Assembly: GCA_903970625.1 (NCBI GenBank)
Contig: CAJCJG010000140.1
Span: forward strand, 1-33,129
Origin: Solirubrobacterales bacterium 70-9
GTDB taxonomy: Bacteria; Pseudomonadota; Alphaproteobacteria; Acetobacterales; Acetobacteraceae
Length of the DNA: 33,129 nucleotides
Direction of reading: 5' to 3'
The notes beneath the pieces were generated by a model, which worked only from the letters and a program-made list of their open reading frames with translations, was not told the DNA's origin and did no database searches. Position numbers and translations under genes: made by a program. Of the stretch, positions 8,737 through 16,928 are shown one piece after another (positions within the stretch are counted from its first letter, which is position 1; the number at the start of each line of letters is the position of its first letter).

Positions 8737-11286
8737 ATGGACGATCTGCTCGCCGACTTCCTGACGGAGACGAACGAAAGCCTCGCCGATCTCGATCTCG
8801 CGCTGGTCAAGCTGGAACGCGCGCCGGACGACGGGCCGACGCTGTCGCTGATCTTTCGCGGCGTCCACACGATCAAGGGCACCTGCGGCTTCCTTGGGCT
8901 GGCGCGGCTGGAGCGCGTGGCGCATGCGGCGGAGAACGTGCTGGGCCGGCTGCGCGACCGGGTGCTGCCGGTGACGGGCGAGGTGATCAGCACCGTGCTG
9001 GCCGGCATCGACCGCATCAAGGAGATCGTCGCCGGCATCGCAGCGACCGGCAGCGAGCAGGCGGGCGACGATGCCGCCGTGATCGCCGCGCTGAACGCGA
9101 TTGCCGAGGGGAAGGCGGCGCCCGTCGCCACCGACGCGGCCGTGCCGCTAGAGCAGGCGGAGGCTCCGCCCGGCGAACCCGTCGGCGCCGCGCAGACCAT
9201 CCGCGTGACCGTCGATGTGTTGGAAGATTTGATGACGCTGGTGAGCGAACTGGTGCTGACCCGCAACCAGCTTCTGCAACTCGCCCGCCGGCAGGAGGAC
9301 AACGCCTTCGCCGTGCCGTTGCAACGCCTGTCGCAAATCACGTCCGATTTGCAGGAAGGCGTGATGAAGACGCGGATGCAGCCCATCGGCAATGCCTGGA
9401 ACAAGCTGCCCCGTTTGGTGCGCGACCTGGCGCGCGACCTGAACAAGAAGATCGAACTGACGATGCTGGGGGCCGAGACCGAACTCGACCGGCAGGTGCT
9501 GGAACTGATCAAGGACCCGCTGACGCACATGGTCCGCAATTCCGGCGATCACGGGCTGGAAACGCCGGCCGAGCGGCGGGCGGCGGGCAAGAGCGAGACC
9601 GGGCGGATCACGCTCAACGCCTTCCATGAAGGCGGGCATATCATCATCGAGATCGCCGACGACGGGCGCGGTCTGCCGGCCGACAAGATCCGCGCCAAGG
9701 CGGTGCAGAAGGGGCTGGCGACCGAGGCGGAACTGGCGGCGATGAGCGAGGCGCAAATCCTGCGCTTCGTGTTCCGCGCGGGCTTCTCCACCGCCGCCGC
9801 GATTACCTCGGTCAGCGGGCGCGGCGTCGGCATGGACGTGGTCAAGACCAACATCGAGAAGATCGGGGGCGCCATTGAGCTGACCAGCCGGCCGGGGCAC
9901 GGGACGACATTCACGATCAAAATTCCCCTCACGCTGGCGATTGCGTCCGCCTTGATCGTGCAGTCGGGCGGCGAGCGGTTCGCGATCCCGCAATTGTCGG
10001 TGGTGGAACTGGTGCGCGCGTCGGTCGGCGACACCGAGAACGGCAACGCGAAGGAGGCAGGGCAAAGCCGCATCGAGCAGATCAACGACACGCCCGTCTT
10101 GCGGCTGCGCGACCGGTTGCTGCCGTTGGTCAATCTGCGCGAGTTGCTGGAACTGTCGGCCCCGCAAGCCGATCCGGACGCGGGCGCTTGCTACATCGTG
10201 GTCACGCAGGTCGGCACCGCGACCTGCGGCATCATCGTGGACGCGGTGTTCGACACCGAGGAAATCGTCGTCAAGCCGGTGGCGCCGATCCTGCGCCACG
10301 TCACGATGTTCAGCGGCAATACGATTCTGGGCGACGGGTCGGTGATCATGATTCTCGATCCCAACGGCATCGCGCGTGCGACCGGCATTGCCGGCGGGGA
10401 GACACGCGGCGCGGATGTCGGCGCGGCGGCGCGGCCGACGGCGACCAGCCTGCAAAGCGGCGAGCGGACGGCGCTGCTGATCTTTCGCGCCGGCGGCCCG
10501 GAGCCGAAGGCGGTGCCGCTGGGGCTGGTGGCGCGGCTGGAACACATCGCGCGGGACAAGGTGGAAACCTCGGCAGGCCAACCGGTCACGCAATATCGCG
10601 GCAAGCTGATGCCGTTGGTGCCCCTGTCCGGCATGATGGACAGCGAGCGGGACAGTCATCCGGTGCTGGTGTTCAGCGACATGGATCGCGGCACTGGGCG
10701 GGACCGCGCGATGGGGCTGGTGGTAGACGAGATCGTCGATGTGGCGGAGGACGTGCTGCGCGTCGAATTGTCCGGCGACCGGGCGGGCTTACTGGGCACG
10801 GCGGTGATCGACGGGCGTGCGACGGACGTGATCGACACGGTGTACTGGCTGCGGCAGGCGTTCCAGGACTGGTTTGGTGCCGCTGCCAACCATGCGTCCG
10901 CGCGCGTGCTGGTTGTCGAGGACAGCGATTTTTTCCGTCATCTGCTGGTGCCGGCTTTGTCCGCCGCCGGGTACGACGTCACGGCGGCCAACGATGCAGG
11001 GCAGGCCCTGCGGCTGCGCGAGGCGGGCGCGATGTTCGAGGCCATCGTATCGGACATCGAAATGCCGGACATGAGCGGATTGGAGTTCGTCCGCCGCGTG
11101 CGCGCCGAAGGGGCGTGGGCTGAGTTGCCGGTTATCGCGCTGAGCGGCCTGACGCAGCCGCACGAGATCGCGGCCGGCCGCGACGCCGGCTTTACCGACT
11201 ACGTGCAGAAATTCGAGCGCGACGCGCTGCTGGCCAGCTTGGAGCAATGCCTGGCCCAGCAGCGCCCGCAGGCCCTGGCAGCCTGA
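8737..11286 (+). CDS. cheA: Chemotaxis histidine kinase CheA with two CheW-like domains and a C-terminal receiver, no P2
   Basis: An 849-residue CheA. P1 (HPt) occupies about 1-105 with the phospho-acceptor His44 in VHTIKGTCGFLGL. Only about 45 low-complexity residues follow before the P3 dimerisation helices (from about 154), so the CheY/CheB-docking P2 domain is absent. P4 kinase: the N box around KDPLTHMVRNSGDHGLE near 257, DDGRGL near 306 and SGRGVGMDVVK near 359. A first CheW-like P5 spans about 390-530 and a second about 577-715. A receiver domain occupies about 720-835 with Asp773 (SDIEMPDMSG). The ATG is preceded by GGGGGAG. It heads cheA-cheW-cheY-cheB-cheR, the order I recall from the Che1 cluster of Azospirillum. 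No chemoreceptor gene is adjacent. Confidence 0.96.
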   Translation: MDDLLADFLTETNESLADLDLALVKLERAPDDGPTLSLIFRGVHTIKGTCGFLGLARLERVAHAAENVLGRLRDRVLPVTGEVISTVLAGIDRIKEIVAGIAATGSEQAGDDAAVIAALNAIAEGKAAPVATDAAVPLEQAEAPPGEPVGAAQTIRVTVDVLEDLMTLVSELVLTRNQLLQLARRQEDNAFAVPLQRLSQITSDLQEGVMKTRMQPIGNAWNKLPRLVRDLARDLNKKIELTMLGAETELDRQVLELIKDPLTHMVRNSGDHGLETPAERRAAGKSETGRITLNAFHEGGHIIIEIADDGRGLPADKIRAKAVQKGLATEAELAAMSEAQILRFVFRAGFSTAAAITSVSGRGVGMDVVKTNIEKIGGAIELTSRPGHGTTFTIKIPLTLAIASALIVQSGGERFAIPQLSVVELVRASVGDTENGNAKEAGQSRIEQINDTPVLRLRDRLLPLVNLRELLELSAPQADPDAGACYIVVTQVGTATCGIIVDAVFDTEEIVVKPVAPILRHVTMFSGNTILGDGSVIMILDPNGIARATGIAGGETRGADVGAAARPTATSLQSGERTALLIFRAGGPEPKAVPLGLVARLEHIARDKVETSAGQPVTQYRGKLMPLVPLSGMMDSERDSHPVLVFSDMDRGTGRDRAMGLVVDEIVDVAEDVLRVELSGDRAGLLGTAVIDGRATDVIDTVYWLRQAFQDWFGAAANHASARVLVVEDSDFFRHLLVPALSAAGYDVTAANDAGQALRLREAGAMFEAIVSDIEMPDMSGLEFVRRVRAEGAWAELPVIALSGLTQPHEIAAGRDAGFTDYVQKFERDALLASLEQCLAQQRPQALAA

Positions 11287-11299
11287 CGAGGAGCGGGCG

Positions 11300-11791
11300 A
11301 TGGCATTGGACCTGATCGAACGTCGGCCCATCGCGAACGAGGCGGAGGAGCGTGGCGAGAGCGATACCATGTTTGTCACGCTGACGGTCGCCAGGCAATT
11401 GTGCGGCGTGCCGGTGCTGTCGGTGCGCGATGTGCTGGGCGAGCAGACCATTACGCGGATTCCGCTGGCACCGGCGGAGGTGGCCGGCAGCCTCAATCTG
11501 CGCGGCCGCATCGTCACTGCCGTCGATCTCCGCCGCCGGCTGCGGCTGCCGCCCGCGGACCCGGGCGAACCGCGTATGTCGGTCGTTACGGAGCAGGGCG
11601 GGGAATTGTATGCGCTGCTGGTCGATCAGGTGCGCGAGGTGATGTCGCTGCGGAAGAGCCAGTTCGAGCGGACACCGCCGACATTGCCGGGCGCGTGGGC
11701 GGCCTATGCCGACGGAATCTATCGTCTGCCGAGCGGCCTCTTGGTGGTGCTGGACGTCGGCCGGCTGCTGGCGCTGGCGCCGGATCGTTGA
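11300..11791 (+). CDS. cheW: Chemotaxis coupling protein CheW
   Basis: A 163-residue CheW, the adaptor that joins chemoreceptors to CheA. After an acidic extension of about 23 residues the SH3-like double barrel begins with FVTLTVARQLCGVPVLSVRDVLGEQTI. The usual CheW features follow: VAGSLNLRGRIVTAVDLRRRL near residue 60, where the RG pair is the conserved receptor-binding turn, then LYALLVDQVREVMSL near 102 and LLVVLDVGRLL at the end. GAGGAG precedes the ATG. It begins 13 bases after the cheA stop and is followed after 15 bases by cheY, so it sits inside one operon. It is the only free CheW in this cluster, in addition to the two CheW-like domains within CheA. Confidence 0.95.
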   Translation: MALDLIERRPIANEAEERGESDTMFVTLTVARQLCGVPVLSVRDVLGEQTITRIPLAPAEVAGSLNLRGRIVTAVDLRRRLRLPPADPGEPRMSVVTEQGGELYALLVDQVREVMSLRKSQFERTPPTLPGAWAAYADGIYRLPSGLLVVLDVGRLLALAPDR

Positions 11792-11806
11792 GGGAAGGGC
11801 GCAGAG

Positions 11807-12171
<365 letters not shown>

Positions 12172-12175
<4 letters not shown>

Positions 12176-13269
12176 CGCTCGCGGTCCGGACGCTGCCGCA
12201 ACCGGAGGTCGCGGCGCGGGTGATGGTCTGCGACGATTCCGTGGTGATCCGTACCGCCATCGCACGGATGTTGGAGGGCGAGCGGAGCGTGCGGGTGGTA
12301 GCGCGTGTGGCGAACGGCAGGCAGGCGCTCGACGAGATGAAGCGCCAGCAGATCGACGTTGCCGTGCTGGACATCGAGATGCCGGAGATGGACGGGATGG
12401 AGGCGCTGCCGCTGCTGCTGCGCGCCGATCCCGGCCTTCGGGTGGTGATGGCCAGCACGCTGACCACGCGCGGCGCCGACATCGCCTTGCAGGCACTGCG
12501 GCTTGGGGCGGCCGACTACATCCCCAAACCGTCCACTGCCGCCATCGCCGACGACAGTTTTCGCCGCGAACTGATCGCCAAAGTGACGGGGCTTGCCCGC
12601 TTGCGTCGGCACGCGGCAACAAGGCCGGGCGCGCCGGCGGCGACCCCGGCCGCCCAGTCATGGCAGACACGGCCGGCGTCGAAAATAAAACCTCGGTTGC
12701 TGGCGGTTGGCAGTTCCACCGGCGGGCCGCAGGCGTTGTTCACGTTCGTGCAGGGTTTGGGCCGCGCGCTGCCGGTGCCGGTGGTGCTGACGCAACACAT
12801 GCCGCCGGCCTTTACGCGGATGCTGGCGGAGCATCTGTCGAAACTCGGTGGCACCCCCTGCGCCGAGGCGCGGGACGGGGAGCCGATCGAGGCCGGACGG
12901 CTATATCTGGCGCCGGGCGACCGGCATCTGCTGGTTCGGGCCGAAGGGCAGCGACTGATGGCACGGCTGTCGGACGCCCCGCCGGAAAATTATTGCCGGC
13001 CCTCGGTCGATCCCATGTTGCGAAGCGCGGTCGGCGCATGCGGCGGTGCGGTGCTGATGGTGATGCTGACCGGCATGGGTCACGACGGGCTTGCCGGCAC
13101 GCGCGAACTGATCGCCGCCGGAGGCGCCGCACTCGCGCAGGACGAAGCGACCAGCGTGGTCTGGGGCATGCCCGGCGCGGTCGCGCAGGCCGGTCTGTGC
13201 CACAAAATCCTCCCGTTGCCCCGATTGGCCGCCGCCACGCTCGACCTTCTAAAGGCCGGCCGGCCATGA
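12172..13269 (+). CDS. cheB: Chemotaxis protein-glutamate methylesterase/glutaminase CheB
   Basis: A 365-residue CheB, which demethylates and deamidates chemoreceptors when its receiver is phosphorylated. The receiver occupies about 16-125: Asp21-Asp22 in MVCDDSVVIR, phospho-acceptor Asp67 in LDIEMPEMDGMEA, Lys near 119 in YIPKPST. A Pro/Ala-rich linker runs from about 145 to 172. The methylesterase domain follows, with the catalytic triad Ser182 (GSSTGGPQA), His209 (TQHMPPAFT) and Asp305 (LTGMGHDG). All catalytic residues are present. It starts with GTG overlapping the cheY stop (GTGA) and ends overlapping the cheR ATG (ATGA), so cheY, cheB and cheR are translationally coupled. Confidence 0.96.
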
Positions 13270-14123
13270 CTCCGCAAAGCTTCGACACGCTAGCGACGCT
13301 GCTACGCAACAGCTCCGGCCTATCGATCGGACCCGACAAGCTGTATCTGCTGGAGACTCGCCTGACGCCCCTGATGCGGGCGCACGGCCTTGCCGATCTG
13401 GACGCGCTGGCCGGCAAAGTGCGGCTGGGCGCGCCGACCATCGAGCGCGGCGTCGTCGAAGCGATGACCACCAACGAAAGCTCGTTCTTTCGCGACGAAA
13501 GGCCGTTCAATTACGTGCGCACGCAAGCCTTGCCGCGCCTGCATGCCGCCCGCCCGGCGGGCGCCAAACTGCGCATCTGGTCGGCGGCGGCAAGCACCGG
13601 GCAGGAAGCCTACTCGCTGGCGATGATCCTGTCAGAAACCCGCGCCGCGCTGGGTGGGCGGGAGGTGGAGATCGTCGGCACCGACATCGCCCGTGAGCCG
13701 CTGGCGCGCGCGCGGGAAGGCATCTATTCGCAGTTCGAGGTGCAGCGCGGGCTGCCGGTGACGATGCTGGTGAAATATTTCAAGAAGGACGGTAGCAACT
13801 GGCGAATTGCCGATTCGCTGCGCGCGATGGCGAGTTTTCGCGAATGGAACCTGCTCGGCGATCTGCGGCCATTGGGCATGTTCGACATGGTGTTCTGCCG
13901 CAACGTGCTGATCTATTTCGATTCACCCACGAAGGCCAAGGTGCTGGCGGCCATCGCCAAGCAGATGGCGCCGGACGCGCTGTTGTTCCTGGGCGGCGCG
14001 GAGACGGTGCTGGGAGTCAGCGACAAATTCGCGCCGCTCCTTGGCGAACGCGGCGTTTACACGCACGCGGCCACCACAGCCCCACTCGCTTCCCGCCCCT
14101 TCGCGGGGGCCAGCATGCGATGA
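13266..14123 (+). CDS. cheR: Chemotaxis protein-glutamate O-methyltransferase CheR
   Basis: A 285-residue SAM-dependent methyltransferase that methylates chemoreceptor glutamates. The N-terminal helical domain starts TLATLLRNSSGLSIGPDKLYLLETRL and includes MTTNESSFFRDERPF. The SAM-binding site is LRIWSAAASTGQEAYSLAMIL near residue 102, followed by GTDIAREPLARAREG. FDMVFCRNVLIYFD near 203 is the family's characteristic later motif. The C-terminal LLFLGGAETVLGVSDKF is also typical. There is no C-terminal pentapeptide or TPR extension. It is the last gene of the che operon and overlaps the cheB stop by four bases. The next gene starts about 50 bases later. Confidence 0.95.
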   Translation: MTPQSFDTLATLLRNSSGLSIGPDKLYLLETRLTPLMRAHGLADLDALAGKVRLGAPTIERGVVEAMTTNESSFFRDERPFNYVRTQALPRLHAARPAGAKLRIWSAAASTGQEAYSLAMILSETRAALGGREVEIVGTDIAREPLARAREGIYSQFEVQRGLPVTMLVKYFKKDGSNWRIADSLRAMASFREWNLLGDLRPLGMFDMVFCRNVLIYFDSPTKAKVLAAIAKQMAPDALLFLGGAETVLGVSDKFAPLLGERGVYTHAATTAPLASRPFAGASMR

Positions 14124-14172
14124 CGCCGATGGGGCATTTGACGTGGGCGTCCGTGATCGTTATGAAAAACCA

Positions 14173-14745
14173 ATGTTCGTTTTTTGTTCGATTCACCTTG
14201 TCCATTGGTCGCGGCGTGCGGTGCTTGCCCTGCTTCTGGTCTTGCTCCCGGTATTGCCCGGCCAATCGGAAAAAATGCCGGCTGAGGTCTCGGTCTGCTT
14301 CGTGCCGGGGGAGCCGTGCGCGTCGCAGATCGTCGCGGCCATCGGGGCTGCGCGGACCGAAGTCAGGGTCCAAGCCTACGGGTTCAGCGCCGCGCCGATC
14401 CTGGCAGCACTTGCCGAGGCGCGGGCGCGCGGCGTGGACGTGGCGGTGATCCTCGACCGCTCGGACGCGCGCCGCCTGTGCGAACACGATGCGGCGCTAC
14501 TGGCTGCCGGCGTGCCGGTCTGGATCGACCATCTGCCCGGCATCGCGCACAACAAGGTCATCGTGATCGACCGTCGCATCGTCATCGGTGGCAGCTACAA
14601 CTACACCGCATCCGCCGAGCGTCGGAATGCCGAGAACGTCACCTTTATCGAGAGCGAGGCCGTCGCGGCGCGCTTCCTCGCCAATTGGGCGCGGCGGCAG
14701 GCGGTGGCCGAATTCCTCGGCTCAGATGTCGGTTGCGCGTCGTGA
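14173..14745 (+). CDS. Exported phospholipase D-family (Nuc-type) endonuclease
   Basis: A 190-residue protein of the PLD superfamily with a single HKD motif: His126, Lys128 and Asp133 in AHNKVIVIDRR, followed by IGGSYNYT (Gly-Gly-Ser at 139-141). One motif per chain means a homodimer, as in bacterial Nuc endonucleases. An N-terminal signal (hydrophobic VLALLLVLLPVLPG) suggests export to the periplasm, where it would degrade nucleic acid. The ATG at 14173 was picked because it puts the signal at the N-terminus; its ribosome site is weak and the surrounding bases are unusually AT-rich for the window. The 3' end overlaps the convergent dehydrogenase gene by 24 bases. Cleavage of phospholipid rather than DNA cannot be excluded. 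Confidence 0.85.
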   Translation: MFVFCSIHLVHWSRRAVLALLLVLLPVLPGQSEKMPAEVSVCFVPGEPCASQIVAAIGAARTEVRVQAYGFSAAPILAALAEARARGVDVAVILDRSDARRLCEHDAALLAAGVPVWIDHLPGIAHNKVIVIDRRIVIGGSYNYTASAERRNAENVTFIESEAVAARFLANWARRQAVAEFLGSDVGCAS

Positions 14746-15666
14746 CACGGTTCGTTCAGCCTGAAGCTTCGCCGGGAAGCCGGGCGCGCGCAAATCGGTG
14801 TGCAAGGCATCTTCCAGCAATTTGACGATCATCGTGGACCACGCGCTTCCGCCATAGGCTTCCTTGCCCCGGATGAATGTCTGCGTCGTCGCGCCGGCAA
14901 GGTCCAGTGGCACGCCGTATTCGCGCCCGAGCGCCGAGGCGAAACCGAGATCCTTGCAGGCGAGATCCATCGTAAAGCCGATGTCGTAGCTGCCGTTCAG
15001 GATCAGTTGTCCTTCGGTCTCGTGTACAAAGCTGTTGCCCGAACTGTATTTGATCGCCTGGAACGCCTGAGCCAGATCCAGGCCGCCGCGCTTGGCCAGC
15101 ATCATGGCCTCCCCGTCAGCAACCAAGTGGATGAATGCCAGCATATTGGTGATGACTTTCATCACGGCGGCACTGCCGAGCGGCCCCATGTGCAGCAGCA
15201 GCCGGCCCATCGATTTCAGCGCCAACTCGTGCGCAGCGAACAGTTGCGAATCGCCGCCCGCCAGCACCGTCACCTGCCCGATGGCTGCCAGATGTACGCC
15301 GCCCGTCACCGGCGCTTCCAGCGTCGCGATCTTCTTTGCTGCAGCGACGTGCGCCAGCCGCAGGATCGTGTCGCGGTCGAGCGTGCTCATTTCGATCCAT
15401 GTGCCGCCCTCGCGCAGCCCGGCCAGGATGCCATTCGGCCCCGTCAGCACCGATTCGGACGCTTTTGGCGACGGCAGACAGGTGATGACGGCATCGACCC
15501 GTTCGGCGGCCTCCATCGGGCTGCCGGCCCACTTTGCGCCGAGCGCCAGCAATGGCTGTGCCGCGTCCGAATCGCTATCGTTTACGACAAGTTCGAATCC
15601 GGCGCGGAGCAGGCAGGTGGCCAGATTGGCCCCCAGATGACCGAGACCGATGAAGGCGTAACGCAT
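14722..15666 (-). CDS. 3-hydroxyisobutyrate dehydrogenase-family NAD(P) oxidoreductase
   Basis: A 314-residue beta-hydroxyacid dehydrogenase. The Rossmann motif is GLGHLG at residues 7-12, followed by the acidic N-D-S-D stretch near 29, which suggests NAD rather than NADP. EAPVTGGVHLAAIGQVTVLAGG (117-138) is the substrate-binding region, and the catalytic lysine is Lys170 in MKVITNML with Asn174. The ATG at 15666 follows AAGGGGG. It is the last gene of the nine-gene minus-strand block, 46 bases after the enolase-superfamily gene. Family members oxidise 3-hydroxy acids such as 3-hydroxyisobutyrate, tartronate semialdehyde or beta-hydroxypropionate. The substrate here is not evident. Next to a probable acid-sugar dehydratase and an alcohol dehydrogenase, a sugar-acid role is as likely as one in carnitine breakdown. 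Confidence 0.88.
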   Translation of the reverse strand: MRYAFIGLGHLGANLATCLLRAGFELVVNDSDSDAAQPLLALGAKWAGSPMEAAERVDAVITCLPSPKASESVLTGPNGILAGLREGGTWIEMSTLDRDTILRLAHVAAAKKIATLEAPVTGGVHLAAIGQVTVLAGGDSQLFAAHELALKSMGRLLLHMGPLGSAAVMKVITNMLAFIHLVADGEAMMLAKRGGLDLAQAFQAIKYSSGNSFVHETEGQLILNGSYDIGFTMDLACKDLGFASALGREYGVPLDLAGATTQTFIRGKEAYGGSAWSTMIVKLLEDALHTDLRAPGFPAKLQAERTVSRRATDI

Positions 15667-15712
15667 CAAAACCCCCTTGTTCGCGCCGCGACGGAATCCT
15701 GCCGCCAATCCG

Positions 15713-16924
15713 TCAGTCGGTCAGCCCAACGGGACCGAAGCGCGGCACGAGATGCAGGTCGTGGCCGCGATATGGATGCGATCGCGCAATCGTTTCGTCA
15801 AGCTCGACTCCCAGACCCGGCGCGTCCGGGACGATGACATATCCGTTATCCCATTGAATTGGTTTTTTAAGCAGATCGGCATGAAAGCCGCTCCAGGTTC
15901 CGATGCTCTCCAGGATCAGAAAATTCGGAATACACGCAGATAATTGTATGTTGGCCGCCCCCTCCACCGGCCCGCAATACAAGTGCGGCGCGACCTGCGC
16001 GTAGTGAGCTTCCGCCATCGCGGCGATCTTCTTTGCCTCCAGAATGCCGCCAACCCGGCCCAACGCCATCTGAATGATGGAGGCGGCCCGCAATTCCAGC
16101 ACCCGCGAAAATTCGTATTTCGTGGTCAGGCGCTCGCCGGTCGCGATCGGGATCGTTGTTTGCCGCGCGACGATGGCCATTTCCTCGGGCTTCTCCGGGG
16201 GCACCGGTTCCTCGAACCACAGCGGATCGTAGGCTTCCAGGCGCCGCGCGAGGCGGATCGCGCCCGACGTGGTGAACTGGCCGTGCGTGCCGAACAGCAG
16301 ATCGGCTTTCGTGCCGACCGCCTCGCGGATGCGGCGACACATCCTCTCCGAAATTTCCAGCCGTTCCAGGCTGGGCTGGCGCGGATCGAACGTCGAATAG
16401 GGGCCGGCCGGGTCGAATTTGACAGCCGAGAAGCCCATCGCGACATATTCGGCGGCACGCTCGGCGGCGACGTCGGGGTCGTCATAGACTGCCGAATTCC
16501 CGTAGGCGTCACCCTCGGTTTCGCTGGGATACAGATACGTATAGCTGCGCAGCCGCTCATGCACCTTGCCGCCGAGCAACGCGTGAATGGGCTTGTCCAG
16601 CGCCTTACCGACAATGTCCCACAGCGCGATCTCGATGCCCGAGAGCACGCCCATCAGCGTCGGGTCCGGCCGCATCGAGTAGCCACGCCCATAGACGTTG
16701 CGCCACAGCGCCTCAATGTTGAACGGATCGGTGCCGAGCACATGATGCTCGAACACGTCCTCGATGCAGCGAACGATGGTGTGAGGGCCAAAGCTGGCCG
16801 CGTACACCTCGCCGAGGCCCTCGATGCCGGTGTCGGTGACGAGTTTCAGGAAGATGAAGTAGCGCCCGCCCCAGGTGGGCGGCGGATTGCCGACCACGAA
16901 GGTTTTCAGCGATTGGATTTTCAT
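15713..16924 (-). CDS. Mandelate racemase/muconate lactonizing enzyme family protein (sugar-acid dehydratase-like)
   Basis: A 403-residue enolase-superfamily enzyme. The N-terminal capping domain includes WGGRYFIFLKLVTDTGIEGLGE. The barrel includes AVKFDPAG (168-173), FGTHGQFT (211-218), WFEEPVPPE with Glu239 as probable metal ligand, TGERL with Glu264 as another, and VAPHLYCGP with His314 as probable base. In mannonate and galactonate dehydratases the first metal ligand is the Asp of a D-x-H motif. Here that position is Gly212, with His214 retained. The substrate is probably an acid sugar or related hydroxyacid, by family only. The ATG at 16924 lies four bases after the alcohol dehydrogenase stop. 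It is in the distal part of the minus-strand operon, whose proximal genes handle carnitine-type compounds, and I see no direct biochemical link. Confidence 0.88.
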   Translation of the reverse strand: MKIQSLKTFVVGNPPPTWGGRYFIFLKLVTDTGIEGLGEVYAASFGPHTIVRCIEDVFEHHVLGTDPFNIEALWRNVYGRGYSMRPDPTLMGVLSGIEIALWDIVGKALDKPIHALLGGKVHERLRSYTYLYPSETEGDAYGNSAVYDDPDVAAERAAEYVAMGFSAVKFDPAGPYSTFDPRQPSLERLEISERMCRRIREAVGTKADLLFGTHGQFTTSGAIRLARRLEAYDPLWFEEPVPPEKPEEMAIVARQTTIPIATGERLTTKYEFSRVLELRAASIIQMALGRVGGILEAKKIAAMAEAHYAQVAPHLYCGPVEGAANIQLSACIPNFLILESIGTWSGFHADLLKKPIQWDNGYVIVPDAPGLGVELDETIARSHPYRGHDLHLVPRFGPVGLTD

Positions 16925-16928
16925 GGGG

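Noticed and set aside
9148-10659. Long open frame of about 500 codons on the strand opposite cheA
   Set aside because: It lies entirely antisense to a well-conserved cheA, is rich in His, Arg and Gln from mirrored GC-rich codons, and has no recognisable domain.
14155-14195. A-run and T-run around the nuclease start as a terminator of the che operon
   Set aside because: The pairing is short and imperfect, and the T run lies within the predicted signal-peptide codons of the nuclease.
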